DNA from: Phylloscopus collybita
Taxonomy: Eukaryota; Chordata; Aves; Passeriformes; Phylloscopidae
Length of the DNA stretch: 64,000 nucleotides
NCBI GenBank assembly: GCA_027886175.1
Contig: JAJNNQ010000137.1
Coordinates: 1,802,001 to 1,866,000, forward strand
Direction: 5' to 3'
In this document: one piece after another, positions 10,345 through 22,959 of the stretch
Position numbering within the stretch: position 1 is the first letter of the stretch
Layout of the letters: the number at the start of each line of letters is the position of its first letter
Position numbers and translations under genes: made by a program
Notes under the pieces: model-generated
Databases searched by the model: none
What the model saw: only the letters and a program-made list of their open reading frames with translations
What the model was told of the DNA's origin: nothing

Positions 10345-11347
10345 TCACCACTGCTTCCACCACTGGTTCTCACAGGTACCTGCTCCTAAGTTGGCTCCTG
10401 TCACAGAGTTCCCAGCTCTTCCACTCCTGCAAAACCTCTGGAATTTCTTCTTTCAGACCATGGTAGCAAGAGTGGTCTGTGGTGAGGTGATGCCCGGGAT
10501 CCTGTGGGGGAAGATGGATTGAGAAGCCCAGTGGAGCCCAGGTGCTGCTGACCTTCCCAGTGCCAACACATCAGACATGGGTGCATTTGCAAAGACAGCG
10601 TTAAAAGAGATGTGAAACAGTGAGGGATGATGAGGCAGAGAGGAGGAGATGGAGGCTCTGTTTGAGTGTTGGTTATCAAGTCTGTAGGATTTAGGGGAAA
10701 AAATACTTTTATTTCCTGTGCCTTTGTTCAAAAACTCTTTGAACAGTTGAAGATGAAACCTTAATTTTAACTGTCCTAGGGACAGGGAGTATTGCTGTCT
10801 CTGGAAGCATCTGACTTGGGGTGATCACTGATTTCTCTGAAGATGAAAATATTCTTTTATTTAAACTATTTGCTGTCAAGCAAGGGCTTGAATGCCTCCG
10901 ATAGCTCAGGCCTCGGGCAGTGACCCGTTCCTGAGGCCAGATTGCAAATGACTCTGTGCTGTTCGATCCGACAGCGTTCATTCCTCTCTCCTCCTTCCAC
11001 CCCCCCAAAAAAAATGCTTCAGGGAGAGAAAGATGGGGAGAAACAGAGTGGAAGCTCTGGAAGGCTTGTCGCAGTTCCCAGCAGTCACATTGCTCTCGTC
11101 AAAGCCAGCCGAGTGGAACTGGTGACACTCACCAGAAGAGCTGCTCTAAATTAAGCAAAGCTGCAGAAACTTTGTAAAAAAAAACCCCAAGAGCTGATAG
11201 CTCCAGGCCGCAGGAGGGAGAGGTGGCAAGTGTGGTTTGGCCCGTGGAGGAAACCAGTCTGGGACAGAGCCCTCTGGAATGGCTCTGCTGAGATCTGCAT
11301 CCTGTAGGCATTCCACAGGTCTCCCAGTTTGTTGGAAAAGCAGATGC
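10345..11347. other. Unique non-coding sequence
   Basis: No gene or repeat recognised apart from a C7A8 junction near 11001-11016. About 10840-10990 is AT-richer, with a CpG-containing segment (GTTCGATCCGACAGCG), and might be a weak regulatory candidate. Confidence 0.55.
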
Positions 11348-11494
11348 TCCATCCCTGGAAGTGCTCAGGACCAAGATGGAGCTGGGCTTCGAGCAGCCTG
11401 GTTGAGTGGGAGGTGTCCCTGCCCATGGAAGTGGGGTTGGAATGAGATGATCATTAAGGCCCCTTCCAACCCAAACCACCCTGAGATTCCGTGG
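11348..11494 (+). mobile_element. CR1 LINE 3' fragment, sense
   Basis: 'tccatccctggaagtg', 'gagcagcctggttgagtggg', 'aggtgtccctgcccatgg' and 'ggccccttccaacccaaacc' appear in order. The end retains 'gagattccgtgg', a diverged octamer. Confidence 0.92.
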
Positions 11495-11983
11495 TGTCCT
11501 CTGGGCCAGTGTGAGGAGCAGGGACCTCACTGGGACTTGAACAAGAAGCTGACAAGATGTGCAGGTACAAAACAAGCAGAGGAAGAATTGATGAGGTTTT
11601 GTTCAAGGAATTATTCTTGGTTTTGAGTGTCCCATCCTTTACTGCAGTGAGGATATTTACCCCGTTCTGGATAACAGGACAGAGATGGGCTGGGATGGAT
11701 GCTTATCCTATTTACCTCTTTTTATATCCATTTTACAGCAGCAGGCAGAGTCAGGAGGCTTTAATGTGAATTGGAGTCCCTGTTCTCCCTGTCTGACCAA
11801 ACCCAGGTGTTTTTAGGTCTGACTCCCTAAGAATCCCTCTAGAATGTAGGAAGAGTTTGAACTTTCCAGGCAGGTCACATTGCTCTGTGGAAATGCCCTG
11901 CATTGTGTTTATTTTTGATGATTTCTTCTTGATTATGATGGTATTTGATGATTTCTCCTTAGGCTCTCATACACTTGTTGGAG

Positions 11984-12030
11984 ATACTTAGAGGTTTTTC
12001 CCAACCTTAACAATTCTGTGATGCTGTGAC
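11984..12030 (+). mobile_element. CR1 LINE 3' terminus, sense, very short
   Basis: Only the last ~45 bp remain: 'ttagaggtttttcccaacc' followed by 'ttctgtgatgctgtga'. A severely 5'-truncated insertion. Confidence 0.8.
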
Positions 12031-12234
12031 CTGGTGATTCGGTTTGTAGGCACTGAGGGCAGGGAAGGATAAGTTGGAATGTCCCAGCAAATTACAGTCC
12101 CACTTTCCTTGTTCTGCTTCCCCTCTTCCCAGCTAGAAAAGAATCTCTCTTGTGTGCAAGGTTTATCATGCACTGGCTGTCTCTCATCCTGGAGAAAACC
12201 ACTGCCACTTGTGACTTGGGGGATCTTTCAAGAT

Positions 12235-12410
12235 AAAAGAGCCCTGTAAGAAAATGCTTTTCCTGTTGAGCGTTTTGTTATAATTGCAATTTATTTTGAA
12301 TCGGGGTCTTATCTTACACCAAGAATTTAATCTAATTTTGATTATCCAGAGGATTTAAACCTCTTCAGCTCCTGTTTTAACTTGCATAAATAAAACTCCT
12401 ATCTCCCTTA
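12235..12410. promoter_or_regulatory. Possible conserved non-coding block
   Basis: Very AT-rich unique block with ATAATTGCAATTTATTTTG, TTTAATCTAATTTTGATTA and TTTAAAC words. Homeodomain- and TCF-like cores are dense, but AT-rich DNA produces such words by chance. Confidence 0.2.
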
Positions 12411-12564
12411 ACTCCTATTCCCCAGCAAACCCTCCTGGTAGGGAGAAGTTTCTTTATTGTACCTCATTTCCAGAGCCATTGGCATGAGGATATTGTGCAG
12501 AGTGCAACAGACCAAACACAGAGGTCTGGATAACTTTTTCCTGGAAGAAAAAGCTCCCCGTGTC

Positions 12565-12603
12565 TTTTTTTTTTTTTTTCTTTTTTTTTTTAAAAATAAA
12601 AAA
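12565..12603. repeat. Poly-T then poly-A low-complexity tract
   Basis: Two T runs split by one C, then AAAAATAAAAAAA. It forms a T-to-A switch that could fold back weakly. Confidence 0.8.
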
Positions 12604-13439
12604 AGCACTTTATCTTGCTGATGTACTGCATTACTCAGGGTGCCACCTTTAATTCCTACAGGAGGATCCTAAATATTCCTCCCTTAAGGGGCTCTTGCCA
12701 AGCCTAGTGCAGCCCTAAGTATGCAGTGAAAAAGTGGGGTGGGAAATGAGAGAGTCAGGAAGGACCCGAGCCAGTTGCTGGTTTCCTTATTAACAATTAA
12801 AGTTTGAGGCAGCATTGAAGAGGGATGTGGTTGTCTCTGTCTCTGTCTGAGACAGAAAATTGCTTCTTGTTTCTGATGGATCCTGCCAGTCTTTGCCAAG
12901 GACAGGGCTGCTGTGGCTTACCTGGAAAAAAAATGCTGCAGCCAGCATGGATTTTAACTGCAAATGCCTGGGATAATGCTGCATCCAGAACGTGGAGGTG
13001 AGGGGTGAACATATTTGGAGTGCTCTGCTCAGGTTCCAGCTTTCAGAGTTTGTTCCACCAAAACCCTTCTGCCACAAAGGTTTGTGTTCCATTTACTGGA
13101 AAACCACCTGATAATGCTAAAGAAATCTCTTCTGGTGTCCACTACTGACAGGCACTATAAAATATTGAATGCAACCATGACAATTATATGTCTAATTTAT
13201 TATTTAGCGGTGTGCATTTCCACTGTATAGAACCAGCCTAAAGACAGGTGTGGTGGGTATAAGAACAATAAATATATCATCTTCTAAATGTCTAATGTGA
13301 GTTTAGCCATGGTGATTGCAGACTGATGGAACGAGTGTGTCAAACCTTCAAGAAGAGGTAAAAAAAATCTTCTGCATCTCCAGATAGCACCCAAAACAAA
13401 CGGGCCCCAGTTTTCTATAGAAATCTCTTCATGGGATCT
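12604..13439. other. Unique non-coding sequence, AT-rich at 13090-13280
   Basis: No gene recognised. The 13090-13280 part is AT-rich and unique (TAATGC, ATTGAATGC, TAATTTATTATTTAG) and could belong with the regulatory candidate that follows. Confidence 0.5.
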
Positions 13440-13560
13440 GAAAAGAAACAGCAAAATCCCGGTTAAATACTAGTTAGACACAATTATTGTTCTTCCTTTA
13501 ATCTAATTAAGGCTTCAATTTAATGAGAAAAGCAATTAGCATCTGAAAAGACGAGAGGGG
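13440..13560. promoter_or_regulatory. Possible conserved non-coding block with SOX-like pair
   Basis: Contains ACAATTATTGT at 13480-13490, two facing ACAAT half-sites (SOX-type core) separated by one base. TAATTA follows at 13504-13509 and CAATTAGCATC further on. There is no repeat. The motifs are visible; binding is inference. Confidence 0.3.
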
Positions 13561-14869
13561 TGGTAGAAACAGTGGAGGAGGCAGGTCCCACACAGTGGGA
13601 GAGAGGAAAAAATGCTCTCAGTACCAGTGCAGAAGAGAGATGCCATCACTGTATATGGCCATACAACCAATAGCTCTGTGCAGCCCATGGTCTTTAATTT
13701 CAGTGAAAACAGGAATTTTAGTTCCCCAAATTGATTTTGAAAATATTTTGCGAATTCACAATAAAGGCCAGCAACGAAAAAAAAAAATCTGAGAAGGGTT
13801 TTTCGTATATCTTTTTTTAAATGAAAATATGTTCCTCCCATCAGTTCTCTTCGTGATCTTTTTTAGTTCATTTTTGTGGTAGAGTCGTGGTTTTGTGCTA
13901 ACTCTGTAGTTTCCATGAGGACGTTTGGTTCTCTGGATGAAATGCGCTGTGTTTTGGAATGATCCTGCATGGAATGATCCAGGGGTTTGCATGGATATCT
14001 TGTGGAGCAGTTACAACGGAGTTTGAGTTCCTTCCCAGAGAAACAAGGCGAGAATGGAAAGTGCCAAGGTCTGGTTTCATTTGTGATTTGTTGGCGTGTG
14101 GAAAGTTTGATGGAAGAAGTGATCACACTGGAGAGGCTGCTTGGGAGCTGGGGGCACGGATTGGGGGAATGCTGCCACCAAGGCAAGGTCTTCACTCGAC
14201 ACAGCTTCTAATTATTTAATTGTCTATGCACAAAATCCAGCATGGGAAAATATCTGGTAGTAGAAGTGTAGAGATGTTGGGAGTTGTATTTTTTTTTTTT
14301 TAGTGTGGTAGTTGTAGGGAAATACAATTGGAAACTCAGAAACTGGTGAAAGGAATAAGCAGTTAAGACTAGGAAAGAAAAAAATTTGGAAGGAAGGGTG
14401 CAGAGGCAGAATAACCGCACTTGGGGATATTATTGCAATGACCTTAATTCCAGCACATGAATGCAGTGATTCCGAAGGTGTTTTGAGAAAATATGGCTGC
14501 AAAGGGATGCTTTTGAGTGATGTGACCCAAACCCATATTAGCTGCATCCACAGAGGGATATGGAGTTATCCTAGTGAAGACAGGATCCATGGGATGGCAC
14601 TGAGGGATGTGTTGGCCAAGCAGCGGAGAGCTGCTGTAAAGACTGCCAAAACGTCAGCCCAGCTCAGCAGTAAGAGGATCCCAGCCTGGGAAGTGCTGGG
14701 ATGGGATTATATCGAGTGCCTTCCACACACAAATGTATTTCAGAAAGTGTCACAGAAGTAATTGAAAAACATCAATAACCATTGATAAAAACACAGGACT
14801 GGACACGCCTGGCGGAACCTCTGTCCGCAGGAAGCCAAGAGTGAGGATCCATAAAGGATTGAAATGAAT
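13561..14869. other. Unique non-coding sequence
   Basis: No gene or transposon recognised. Small features are A and T runs near 13779 and 14290, and a direct repeat of GGAATGATCC at about 13957 and 13972. Open frames (up to 110 codons) have no domain. Confidence 0.55.
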
Positions 14870-15110
14870 TGTTATTCCCTTGCTACTTAAATGAGATTCA
14901 CGGGAAAGTTGCTGATTTTTGCATGAAAAGATGACCTTGTCCTGCAACCAGATAAATCTCTAAAGTCTTTCCACCCGTTGGAATTGCTTTATTGGAGTTG
15001 TGCGAGGAATTTATTTGGTCCTCAGGCAGTTTTGCTGGAAGCAGCGCGCTTAGCTGAAGTTAGGGATCCCAAAGCATTAATTTTCCTCTACCCTTTAAGC
15101 TAAGGACTGG
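14870..15110. promoter_or_regulatory. Possible conserved non-coding block
   Basis: Unique AT-rich block with TGAATTGTTATT, GCATTAATTTTCC and a GCGCGC-like CpG word (GCAGCGCGCTTAGC, near 15041-15054). The retained CpGs in AT-rich context are the reason for flagging it. Confidence 0.22.
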
Positions 15111-15822
15111 GTTAGCATTTGGCCAGGAGCCTTACAACCCCAAAGTGGCAGAAGCTGGAGCAGTGGAACAATGGGGTGCGTGGTATTTTCTGGAATGTGC
15201 TGATGCTTTGGCAGGACGTTAAGCGTGAGTTGTTAAAAGTTTTAGTCCCGACTTCCTTGTGATTGTTTTTAATGGACAGTGCCCCACAGCCCAAACCAGC
15301 AGACTGAGGTTATGGACCTCAGCATCCTGGCCAAGTCTAGCTTAGGCCTTCAAAACAACTTGAGTGGGATTAACTGTTCCGTGGGAATTTTCAGAGTTCT
15401 TGGAGTTATGGACTATTTTCTTATTAAGGCTGTCATGCACAATGTTTTCCTCATATTTTCTCACCTTTTTATGTGGCTAGAGAAGGTGCCTGGGGACCAG
15501 AGGCTAAAAAATCACGGAGTCCTAATACTATCCAGATCTTCAGGTGTTGAGTAGGAAGGAATATTAAGTGGACCATCTAGAGATGATGTGAAGGGTTTTA
15601 TGACCACCTGTGGAACCCTCCCTGGGAGAATTTGGCTTTCATGGAAACCAGGGCTGAGATTCAGAATCCTTCTAGGAGACTTAGTCTAAGGTCTTCACTA
15701 AATTACTCCTTTTCTCTTTTTCTGAGGTTTTCTATCCACGGCTGAGAAGGGAAGAGTTAGGACAAAGCTGTAGGAAGGGAAAGGAGACGTGGAAAGGGTG
15801 GAGGCAAAAGCAATGCTCACTT
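15111..15822. other. Unique non-coding sequence
   Basis: No gene, repeat or strong motif seen. The frame at 15279-15554 (91 codons) has no recognisable domain. Confidence 0.6.
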
Positions 15823-16042
15823 TAGAATCATGGAATGGCTTGGGTTGGAAGGGACCTCAAAGATCATCAAATTCCAGCCCCCTGCTGTGGGCAGAGACAC
15901 CTCCCACTATCCCAGGCTGCTCTAAACCTTGTCCAGCCTGTCCTTGAACACTTTCAGGGATGGGGCAGCTACAACTTCTCTGGGCAACACTCACAGGGAA
16001 AAAAATTCTTCCTAATATCTAATCTAAATCATCCCTGTCTCC
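15823..16042 (-). mobile_element. CR1 LINE 3' fragment, antisense, well preserved
   Basis: One of the best-preserved copies. It begins TAGAATCATGGAATGG and continues with 'ttgggttggaagggacctca', 'ctatcccaggctgctc', 'ttgaacactttcagggatgg' and 'cttcctaatatctaatctaa', covering about 220 bp of the CR1 3' end. Confidence 0.95.
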
Positions 16043-18021
16043 CAAATGGATGTTGCATGGCTAGGCAGAGGGTTGGGAAGGCTGTAAAGATTAAGGGATG
16101 TGGGATGACCTGTGCAGTTGCAGAGAGAAAAGCTTTGTATCAGGATCAGGAAAGTAGGTGCAGGAAGGTTATGGGATGGGGAATAAGGATTCCTGTATTT
16201 CACCCTGGCCTGTGAAGTGAGGAAACATCCTGACACTGCTTTGTTGTGGGACGCAAAGGGGTAGAAGTGGGACATTAAACTTGGGACAAAGCAAGCAAGA
16301 GGAGAGCCACTTGGATCCCATGGGAATGTGGGGTTGAAAGAGGCTGAATCCTCGAGCCAGGAGCCCTGCTAAGACTGAGCTCTCTTGTCTTCTCATGCGT
16401 AACAAAACATTTTGGCTGTCTCTGATGCTGTGCTGCTGATTCCTGCCTGTCTGAAATCCCTGTCTGATCACTGAGCAACATTTGGAACTCCTGTTCCTGC
16501 CCTCACCCTTCCCATAAATTTTGGACTGATTTATTCAGCCTCCATCTCAAATGTCCAAACTACTTTGGTGCCTGATTGTTGTCTGGTGGTGGCTGCTGGT
16601 CCCTCCCAGAGCTCTGATTTTTTTTTTACCTTCTCCATCCCACATCCCAGCAATGGGTCAGCTGGGAGAGACAGAGGCTTCCTTTAGGAATCTCTGTGCC
16701 TGTGATGGGAACTGTGTTTCCACTCAGATCTCCTGTGGGTTGGTCAGTGGAACAGAGTGTTTGCACATGGTGTTTCCTCAGACAATTTTTTTTAATGTTT
16801 TTACTTAGTCCACATTAGAATCCCCACATTTTCCCCTTTTCTCTCAGATGTATTTGATCAGAGGCTTTCATGTAACTGCTGGGAAAGGCCTCCCTCACCA
16901 AAATGCCTCTGTTCTTGAAAGCATTTTTTTAAGGATTTAACACAGAAGATCTCTCTATTGAGCCATAGTCCTGGTGGTCCTAGGAGGGCCCCTGTTTCTG
17001 CTGAGATCTCTGCTCTTGCTTTCACCTGGCAGTGCCACCTCTGTGCCCTGAAAGCCCAAGGTAAAGCACCAACCTCATTTAGGACAAGGTCTGCACTCAA
17101 GAGTTGTGTCCTTTGCCCCAGCAGTGTTCCCTCTGCACCTTTGGGAGGAAGGTGTAAAAGCATCTGGTGAAGCAGCAGCTCTTTAAAGGGATCTCCAGGG
17201 CCTGGATTGTTATAAATCAGCTCCTTACCTGGGTGTTAGCAGTGAGGATCTCAGGCCCTGTATGCTGGGGATTTGGAGGGTTTTCCTCTGAATTTTACAG
17301 ACATCAGAGCACCCTGCAGGGATTGAATTCAAGGGCAGCTGAAGTCCCCTGTCCTCTGCCAGCAGCCTGCAGTCACTACCCTGTCCTTAGGATCAGTTTC
17401 ATGGGTGGCATTTCCAAATCCAGCAGAACATCCCAAACTGTGTGAGCAAGGAGGAGAGGAAAGCCAAGTCTCTCTTAATCCCACTTAAAGGAAATCTGGG
17501 TGTGGATGAGGATGCAGCTGCAAATCCCCCACTTAGCTGAGTCTGGGTTGTGGGTGACAGTCCTGCAGTGCCCCAGTACTCAGAAAATGAGAACTGGGAG
17601 TGGAATGGGAACTGGATCCCCAGATCCATTTGGGAAAAGGTAGCACAGATGTGTAAATCCTCAGTAATATTGATGTGGGTAATGCCAAAGACAACCTGTC
17701 CATCCCTGACCACTGTGCTGTGAGTCAGGCTCACAGTGAGGTTTAATGAGATGGGACTTTACCCTGAACCTGATGCTCGAGACAAACCCAGTTTGATTTC
17801 CAGTCTTCCAAAGCTGCTGCAGCTCTGCCTCAGCTCCCTGATGGCAGATTCCTGCTGGTGCCATATGGAGGAGTCTCGCAGAATTAATCAACAAACTTTT
17901 CATTTTAACCAACTTCTGGCCTGAGGAGTTCTGTACCTACACTGAGGTCCAAGAGGATGCTGAAAAATAGATAAGTGTAGTAATTTTACATTTGCAGAGG
18001 GGCTCATCCTCAGCTATGCCA
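16043..18021. other. Unique non-coding sequence
   Basis: Nearly 2 kb without a recognised repeat or gene. Overlapping frames up to 111 codons on both strands carry no domain. T runs occur near 16618 and 16787. Confidence 0.6.
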
Positions 18022-18282
18022 TGGAATCACAGAACATCCTGGGTTGGAAGTGAGCCACAAGGTTCTTTGAGTCCAGCTCCTGCACAGACACCCCAAAATC
18101 CCACCCTGTCCCTGGGAGGATTGTCCAAACTCTCCTGGAGCTCTGGCAGCCTTGGGGCTGTGCCCATTCCCTGGGGATCCTCCTCAGTGCCCCATCACCC
18201 TCTGGGGGAAGAACCTTTTCCTGATCCTGCCAAAATCTTGCCCAACACAGCTTCATGCCGTTCCCTCAGGCTCTGTCATCTC
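18022..18282 (-). mobile_element. CR1 LINE 3' fragment, antisense (subfamily with 'GGAGCTCTGGCAGCC')
   Basis: Starts GGAATCACAGAACATCCTGG and includes 'gattgtccaaactctcctgg', 'agctctggcagcc' and 'tgccccatcaccctctggg'. It closely resembles the copy at 58741-59085 and shares its terminal segment with 51026-51080, so these three look like one CR1 subfamily. Confidence 0.9.
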
Positions 18283-18403
18283 AGTGACACTTGGATGCAC
18301 ACCAGGGTTTGTTTCTGCTAAAATCCAGAGGATGTTTCTCTGCTGAGAACCCTCATTGCTGCTTCACAACCTGCTTTTTATCCTCAGAAGTTCCAGTGTG
18401 GAA

Positions 18404-18419
18404 ATTTTTTTTTTTTTTT
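18404..18419. repeat. Poly-T tract
   Basis: Uninterrupted T run of about 16 nt. Confidence 0.8.
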
Positions 18420-18429
18420 GCCCTCTATG

Positions 18430-18610
18430 CTTCTAAGCAATTCTAGAGAGCAAGAGGGATAAGGGGACTAAAACTGTTGGCTTGGGACTTGATAAATATT
18501 TTCCCTCTGGAAGATTTAGTGTTTGCAGGAGGTGTGTGATTGATTCCGCCGGTCACTTAATTGAAGCAAAATGAAAAGCGAATTTCCAATAAGCTAAACC
18601 ATTATTCATC
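18430..18610. promoter_or_regulatory. Possible conserved non-coding block
   Basis: Unique AT-rich segment with GATAAATATTTTCC, CACTTAATTGAAGC and CCATTATTCATCCG. CpGs occur in GATTCCGCCGG. The regulatory reading is inference. Confidence 0.22.
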
Positions 18611-19373
18611 CGAGATCTCAAACCTGTACCCAGGCAGCCTCCAGCAAACCTCAGGCTCTGTGTGAGTTATCAGTGCAAGGCTTGGGAGGATGTCTCTCTT
18701 TTATTCCTGTGCACTGGAGGTGATCATGGGTGCTGCTGGGGCACCACAGCATAAAAATGCTGCAGAGGATTTTCATTCAGCTCTGGTGGGGTGCTGCGAA
18801 CACTCGGATATTGCAGGGACAGGAGGTCCAATAAATAACCCAGGAGATGAATGGCTGGAGGGGAAAGTGGAGTTGGAGTCCACTCACTCTGTTCCTTGAC
18901 ACCTTGGGGGAAGTTTTGCTTGTGCCTGGTCAGAGTTTTCAGTGTTAACTTCAGCAGAGCTGGGGACTGGCTGCTGAAGTTTCCAGCAGAGTGAAATGAG
19001 ATGAATAAAAAAGACAAGCGTGGCACTTAATTGCAGCTCCTCCTGGAACCAAATCTGTCAGCCTTTAAACAGTGACATGACAGCAAACAACACAATACTC
19101 CACGCAGCTGGGATGGGGAAAACGTGCAGGCAGAAGCTGGATTGGTTTTTATTTCCATTTGCAGTGAGCCTAGAGTCTGGGAAGGCTGGAGGCAGCACAT
19201 CCCACATCCCTGCCAGGCACTGAGTGCCAAGTCTACCTGGCCAGGACCCAGAGTGCTCCTCCTGAATTGTGTCATGAGAGAGAGGCTGGTGATGAGACAG
19301 GGTGACAAGGGCTTGCCAGGAATGTGGCAGGAGGTTTATGCAGCCAGGTGAAATGTCACTGAAGCATTCTACA
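18611..19373. other. Unique non-coding sequence
   Basis: No gene or repeat recognised. Frames up to 100 codons are domain-free. Confidence 0.6.
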
Positions 19374-19522
19374 GCCCTGGAAGTGTCCAAGGCCAGGTTG
19401 GAGGAGGCTTTTGAGCAACCTGGGATAATGGGAGGTGTCCCTGCCTGTGGCAGAGGATTGGAGCTGGATGATCTTGAAGGTTCCTCCTGACCCAAATCTT
19501 TCTCTATAATTCTATTATATGG
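19374..19522 (+). mobile_element. CR1 LINE 3' fragment, sense
   Basis: 'ccctggaagtgtccaaggcc', 'gagcaacctgggataatggg', 'aggtgtccctgcctgtggca' and 'ctggatgatcttgaaggttc', ending with a decayed octamer tail 'tataattctattatatgg'. Confidence 0.93.
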
Positions 19523-21683
19523 TTTGATGATTAGTGTTAATAGAGGGGTGTCCTCTCTGGGGGGAAATTCTGGGCAGCAAAGGATGGGTTGTTCTTGTTG
19601 AGCAGCTGCAGTTTCATGTCAAAGCCCAGTACAATCCCTTCAGAAGTCCTGCTGCAGTGCATGTGGGCAGGGTGGTAACTTGTTAGGAATACGATAGGAG
19701 TTTGGGGACTAAAGTTTAATATATAGCTCCTATAAAATATAATAATCGTGGCCTCCACATGTGCAAGCCAACTCCCACACATGGTTTGGATTAATGATGG
19801 GGGTGGGTGTAGTGACCATGCTAGAGAAGAAAAGCTCCTTCAGCACTAACATCTCCTGAGCTAAAATGTGATCCCAGTAGCCTTAAAAAACAGGATATTC
19901 ATCTTTATTCAGAGTCAAACACAAGTAAGGAATGTAATCCCAAGTCCTAATGCAGAGATCATGGGTACAGAAGGGAAATCTTTGAGCTGAATGGGAATCT
20001 CACAGTTAAAAACCCAACTTGCAGCAGTGTGTTGGTGATGGTATTTCTTATTGTGGCAAATGGATTTTATAGAGAAATCAAAGCAAAGGCAGAGCCAGAA
20101 TTGCTCACAGAATTAAGGTTTGCCTTCAATGAGGGACTGAATTTCTGGGGCTGGCTTTTGTCGTGCTTCCTTTGGAAACCATCCCTGTTCCTCTTTCCCT
20201 CCTTCCCTGCAGCATTCCAGTTCAGACTGCCAGGACATCCCAGCTCCAGGTGAGCAGGGCTGAACTGCCCAGACCAGCACCTTGCCAAGCCCTTCTGACC
20301 AGAGTCAGAGGAGCACAGGGAGCCCAGGGGACACAGCTGTAACCGTGGGCTGTGTGGCAGTAGCATTGCACTACGCTGGCTGATCCAATTAACTTCACTC
20401 TTTGGTCATCACGCTCATCAATGCCCCTCTATGAATGTGAAAATGTATGGAAAAACATAATGTAAAAACACTCAGTGGCAGGAGAGCTTTGTTTGAGCTT
20501 TTGGGGTGGATGGGGATGTGTTTTATTAAAATAAGCAGGTCCTGCTGAGTTCTAATTCCACAAATTCATCCCAGTGGTGCCTGAGACAGGTGGGCTGCTC
20601 GGGTGCTTTGCCATCCATGACCCTGGGGACCGTTTTTGGGGAACAGCACAGATTTCTCACAGTGCTCCAGGGAGATGCTCTTTTATAGGGAGTTAGGAAG
20701 TGAGGGATGGATCATGAACCCCATGTGAGTGTGTGTGCAGATGTAATCAGAGGGTACAGCCCGTACCATGTGTGGTTTTATGCCAGTTCACATTTTCTTG
20801 CATCCATAATATTTGTGTGGTGACCTGCAGGTGTTTTGTTTAAATGAATTGGGCTTGGAGGGATCACACCCTTCCTGAGGTGTGTTGTGGCTATCAGCAT
20901 GCTTGGCATCACCCGCCCCTATTCATCCTTGGATGGAAAGGAGCTCAAACCCCTCAGCCCAAACTGCTCCAGCATCCCTGTTTCTCTGAGCCTGTCCACT
21001 CCCTCGCTGTCTCCACAGAACCCACAGGCTGCTGGGGAAGGAGGCAGGTGAGTGATGGCAATGTTAGTTATATTTTCCAGTGGCTTTCCCTCGGCGCCGC
21101 TGCCATCGACCTCGGCTGAACCCGCGGCACTCACAAAAATGAGAAACATTTCTCATCACAAGCCTGGGCCCTGGGCTCTGTCATTTTTTTTTTAAACACC
21201 TACCAGGCTCCACGTGCTGAGAGAGGCTGGGGAGCAGGTCCAGTGACATCCAGCTGAGCTCCTGGGGACTTTGGAATAAAGCAGGAAAAGGAGCTGCTGC
21301 CCTCAGCAAGGCCAAGCAACTCAGCCTCACCTCTGAAATTTCCTCTAGTAACCTGCTGGGTTTTTCTGCCTTGCCCCAGCCAGCTCTAGGTTATAGAGAA
21401 GGAAATGAAAATTGTGTATGTTTGTAACTGGAGAGCTGCCCAAAATATGGACACAACCCAGGGATTAGAGAGTCATGCTCCACCATGGAATGATGCTGCT
21501 GCTCAGCTCCTGTGGTTGGGAGGGAGCAGCAGTGGCATCCAGGGTATCCTGAAGCCTCAGCAGCTGCAAACCCAGCAGCTTTTCTTCTTCCAGCCCTGTT
21601 GGGTCTGGCAGCATGGCCCATGCCCCCCAAAATGCATCCAAACGAGTGGGAGTACCCACTGCTGAATCAGTGCCTGATTTTAT
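19523..21683. other. Unique non-coding sequence
   Basis: Over 2 kb without a recognised repeat or gene. AT-rich parts at about 19660-19760 and 20380-20480 hold no clear motif cluster. A T run is at 21184-21193. Frames (up to 99 codons) are domain-free. Confidence 0.6.
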
Positions 21684-21800
21684 CATTGAATTGTTGAATG
21701 GGTTGGGTTGGAAGGGGCCTTCAGGATCATCCAATTCCATCCCCTCCTACAGGCAGGGACATTTTCCACTAGACCAGCTCGCTCCAAACCTGGTCTTGAA
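21684..21800 (-). mobile_element. CR1 LINE 3' fragment, antisense
   Basis: 'ggttgggttggaaggggcct', 'aggatcatccaattccat', then 'cattttccactagaccagct' and a truncated remainder ending 'cctggtcttgaa'. Confidence 0.92.
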
Positions 21801-22959
21801 GAGAGGTAATAAAACCTGGGAATGTTTGTGCAGCCTCTGGGTGTTGTGTTGGAGCTGGTTTGGGGAGGGTGTAAAATCATTTAAAGCCAAACTTTGCCTC
21901 TCCCTCTCAACCTTTGTGGAGGCTCGGCCTCTCAGATTGGCAGTGAGCTCCACTTAGGTCCCTGGAGTCCCATCACAGCAAGAGAAGGGATGGTAATGTC
22001 AGTCAGTGCTAGGCTATTCCTTCACTTCCTTTGTCCAGCCAGAATGTTCCTGCTGAGGGTAATGGAGTTTCCCCTCTTTCCTCCTCTCTTGGAGAGTGTT
22101 TCAGAGTCTAATAAATGCTGCTCTCAGTATATTTCTATGGATACCACTCAAGTTTCTTCCAGACATCCCTTGTGATAATCAGTCAATATCCTTCTTTAGA
22201 GCCATTTCATCCTCCTGCTTTCCACCTTTGCTGTTTATCCGAGCCGAGCTCCACAGCTGAGCCCTACTGAACTCCACACACCCTTTTCCCAGTCTGTAGA
22301 AAGCTGGATTAGCTTTTCAGTAGCCCGGGTTGTCTTGTGAGGGGGGAAAAAAACAGGTGTGTTAGAGGGCAACCAATTTATTTGTTTAATATTCTGAGAG
22401 CAGCAGCCTCTTGTTTCCTCTGTCACGTGTGCCTGTGTATAATAAATCTTCTGGGAAGCAGGGGTGGATAGATCGGGAAGGTTTTTCGAAACCAGCCCGT
22501 GCTGTGTGGAGTCATTTGGTTTGCTGAGTGCCCAGGCTGCAGCAGAGTGCAGAGAAAATTGCTCTGGCAGGAGCAAGAGGTCTGAGATGTTTGGCAGCAA
22601 GAGCTGTGGAGAGCAGGAAGTTTCCCAGCTCCCTGGTGCTGCAGGTGGGAGGGAGCCTTCAAGGACGTCGCATCTCATAATATCCACTTTTGTGTCGGTG
22701 TTTGCTGCGGTTTGGGATCACACCCAGGTCTCCTGAGACTCAAACAGGGACCTGGGCACCTGGAGCATCCTTCATCCTCAGCTAACAGGCTGATAGTGGC
22801 CTTTCCCTGTGATTGGCAGGACAGCACATCATCCACAGGGGATGCCTCTCCCCAAAAAGCTGGCGGAGGTTTGTTTTCAGCCCAGCTGTTTCTGCTGCCT
22901 GTAAAACACGCTACAAACTCCTCATCTTAATGCCCAAAAGGATGCAGCCACACGCCCCT
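21801..22959. other. Unique non-coding sequence
   Basis: No repeat or gene recognised. Overlapping frames near 22235-22736 (up to 150 codons on the minus strand) lack domains and have antisense counterparts of similar length. Confidence 0.6.

Noticed and set aside
9840..10522. Long repetitive open frames on both strands (His/Phe/Pro/Ser and Lys/Gly/Trp repeats, up to 177 codons)
   Set aside because: They are forced by the stop-free 19-bp minisatellite, which stays open in all phases because 19 is not a multiple of three. Not a repeat protein gene.
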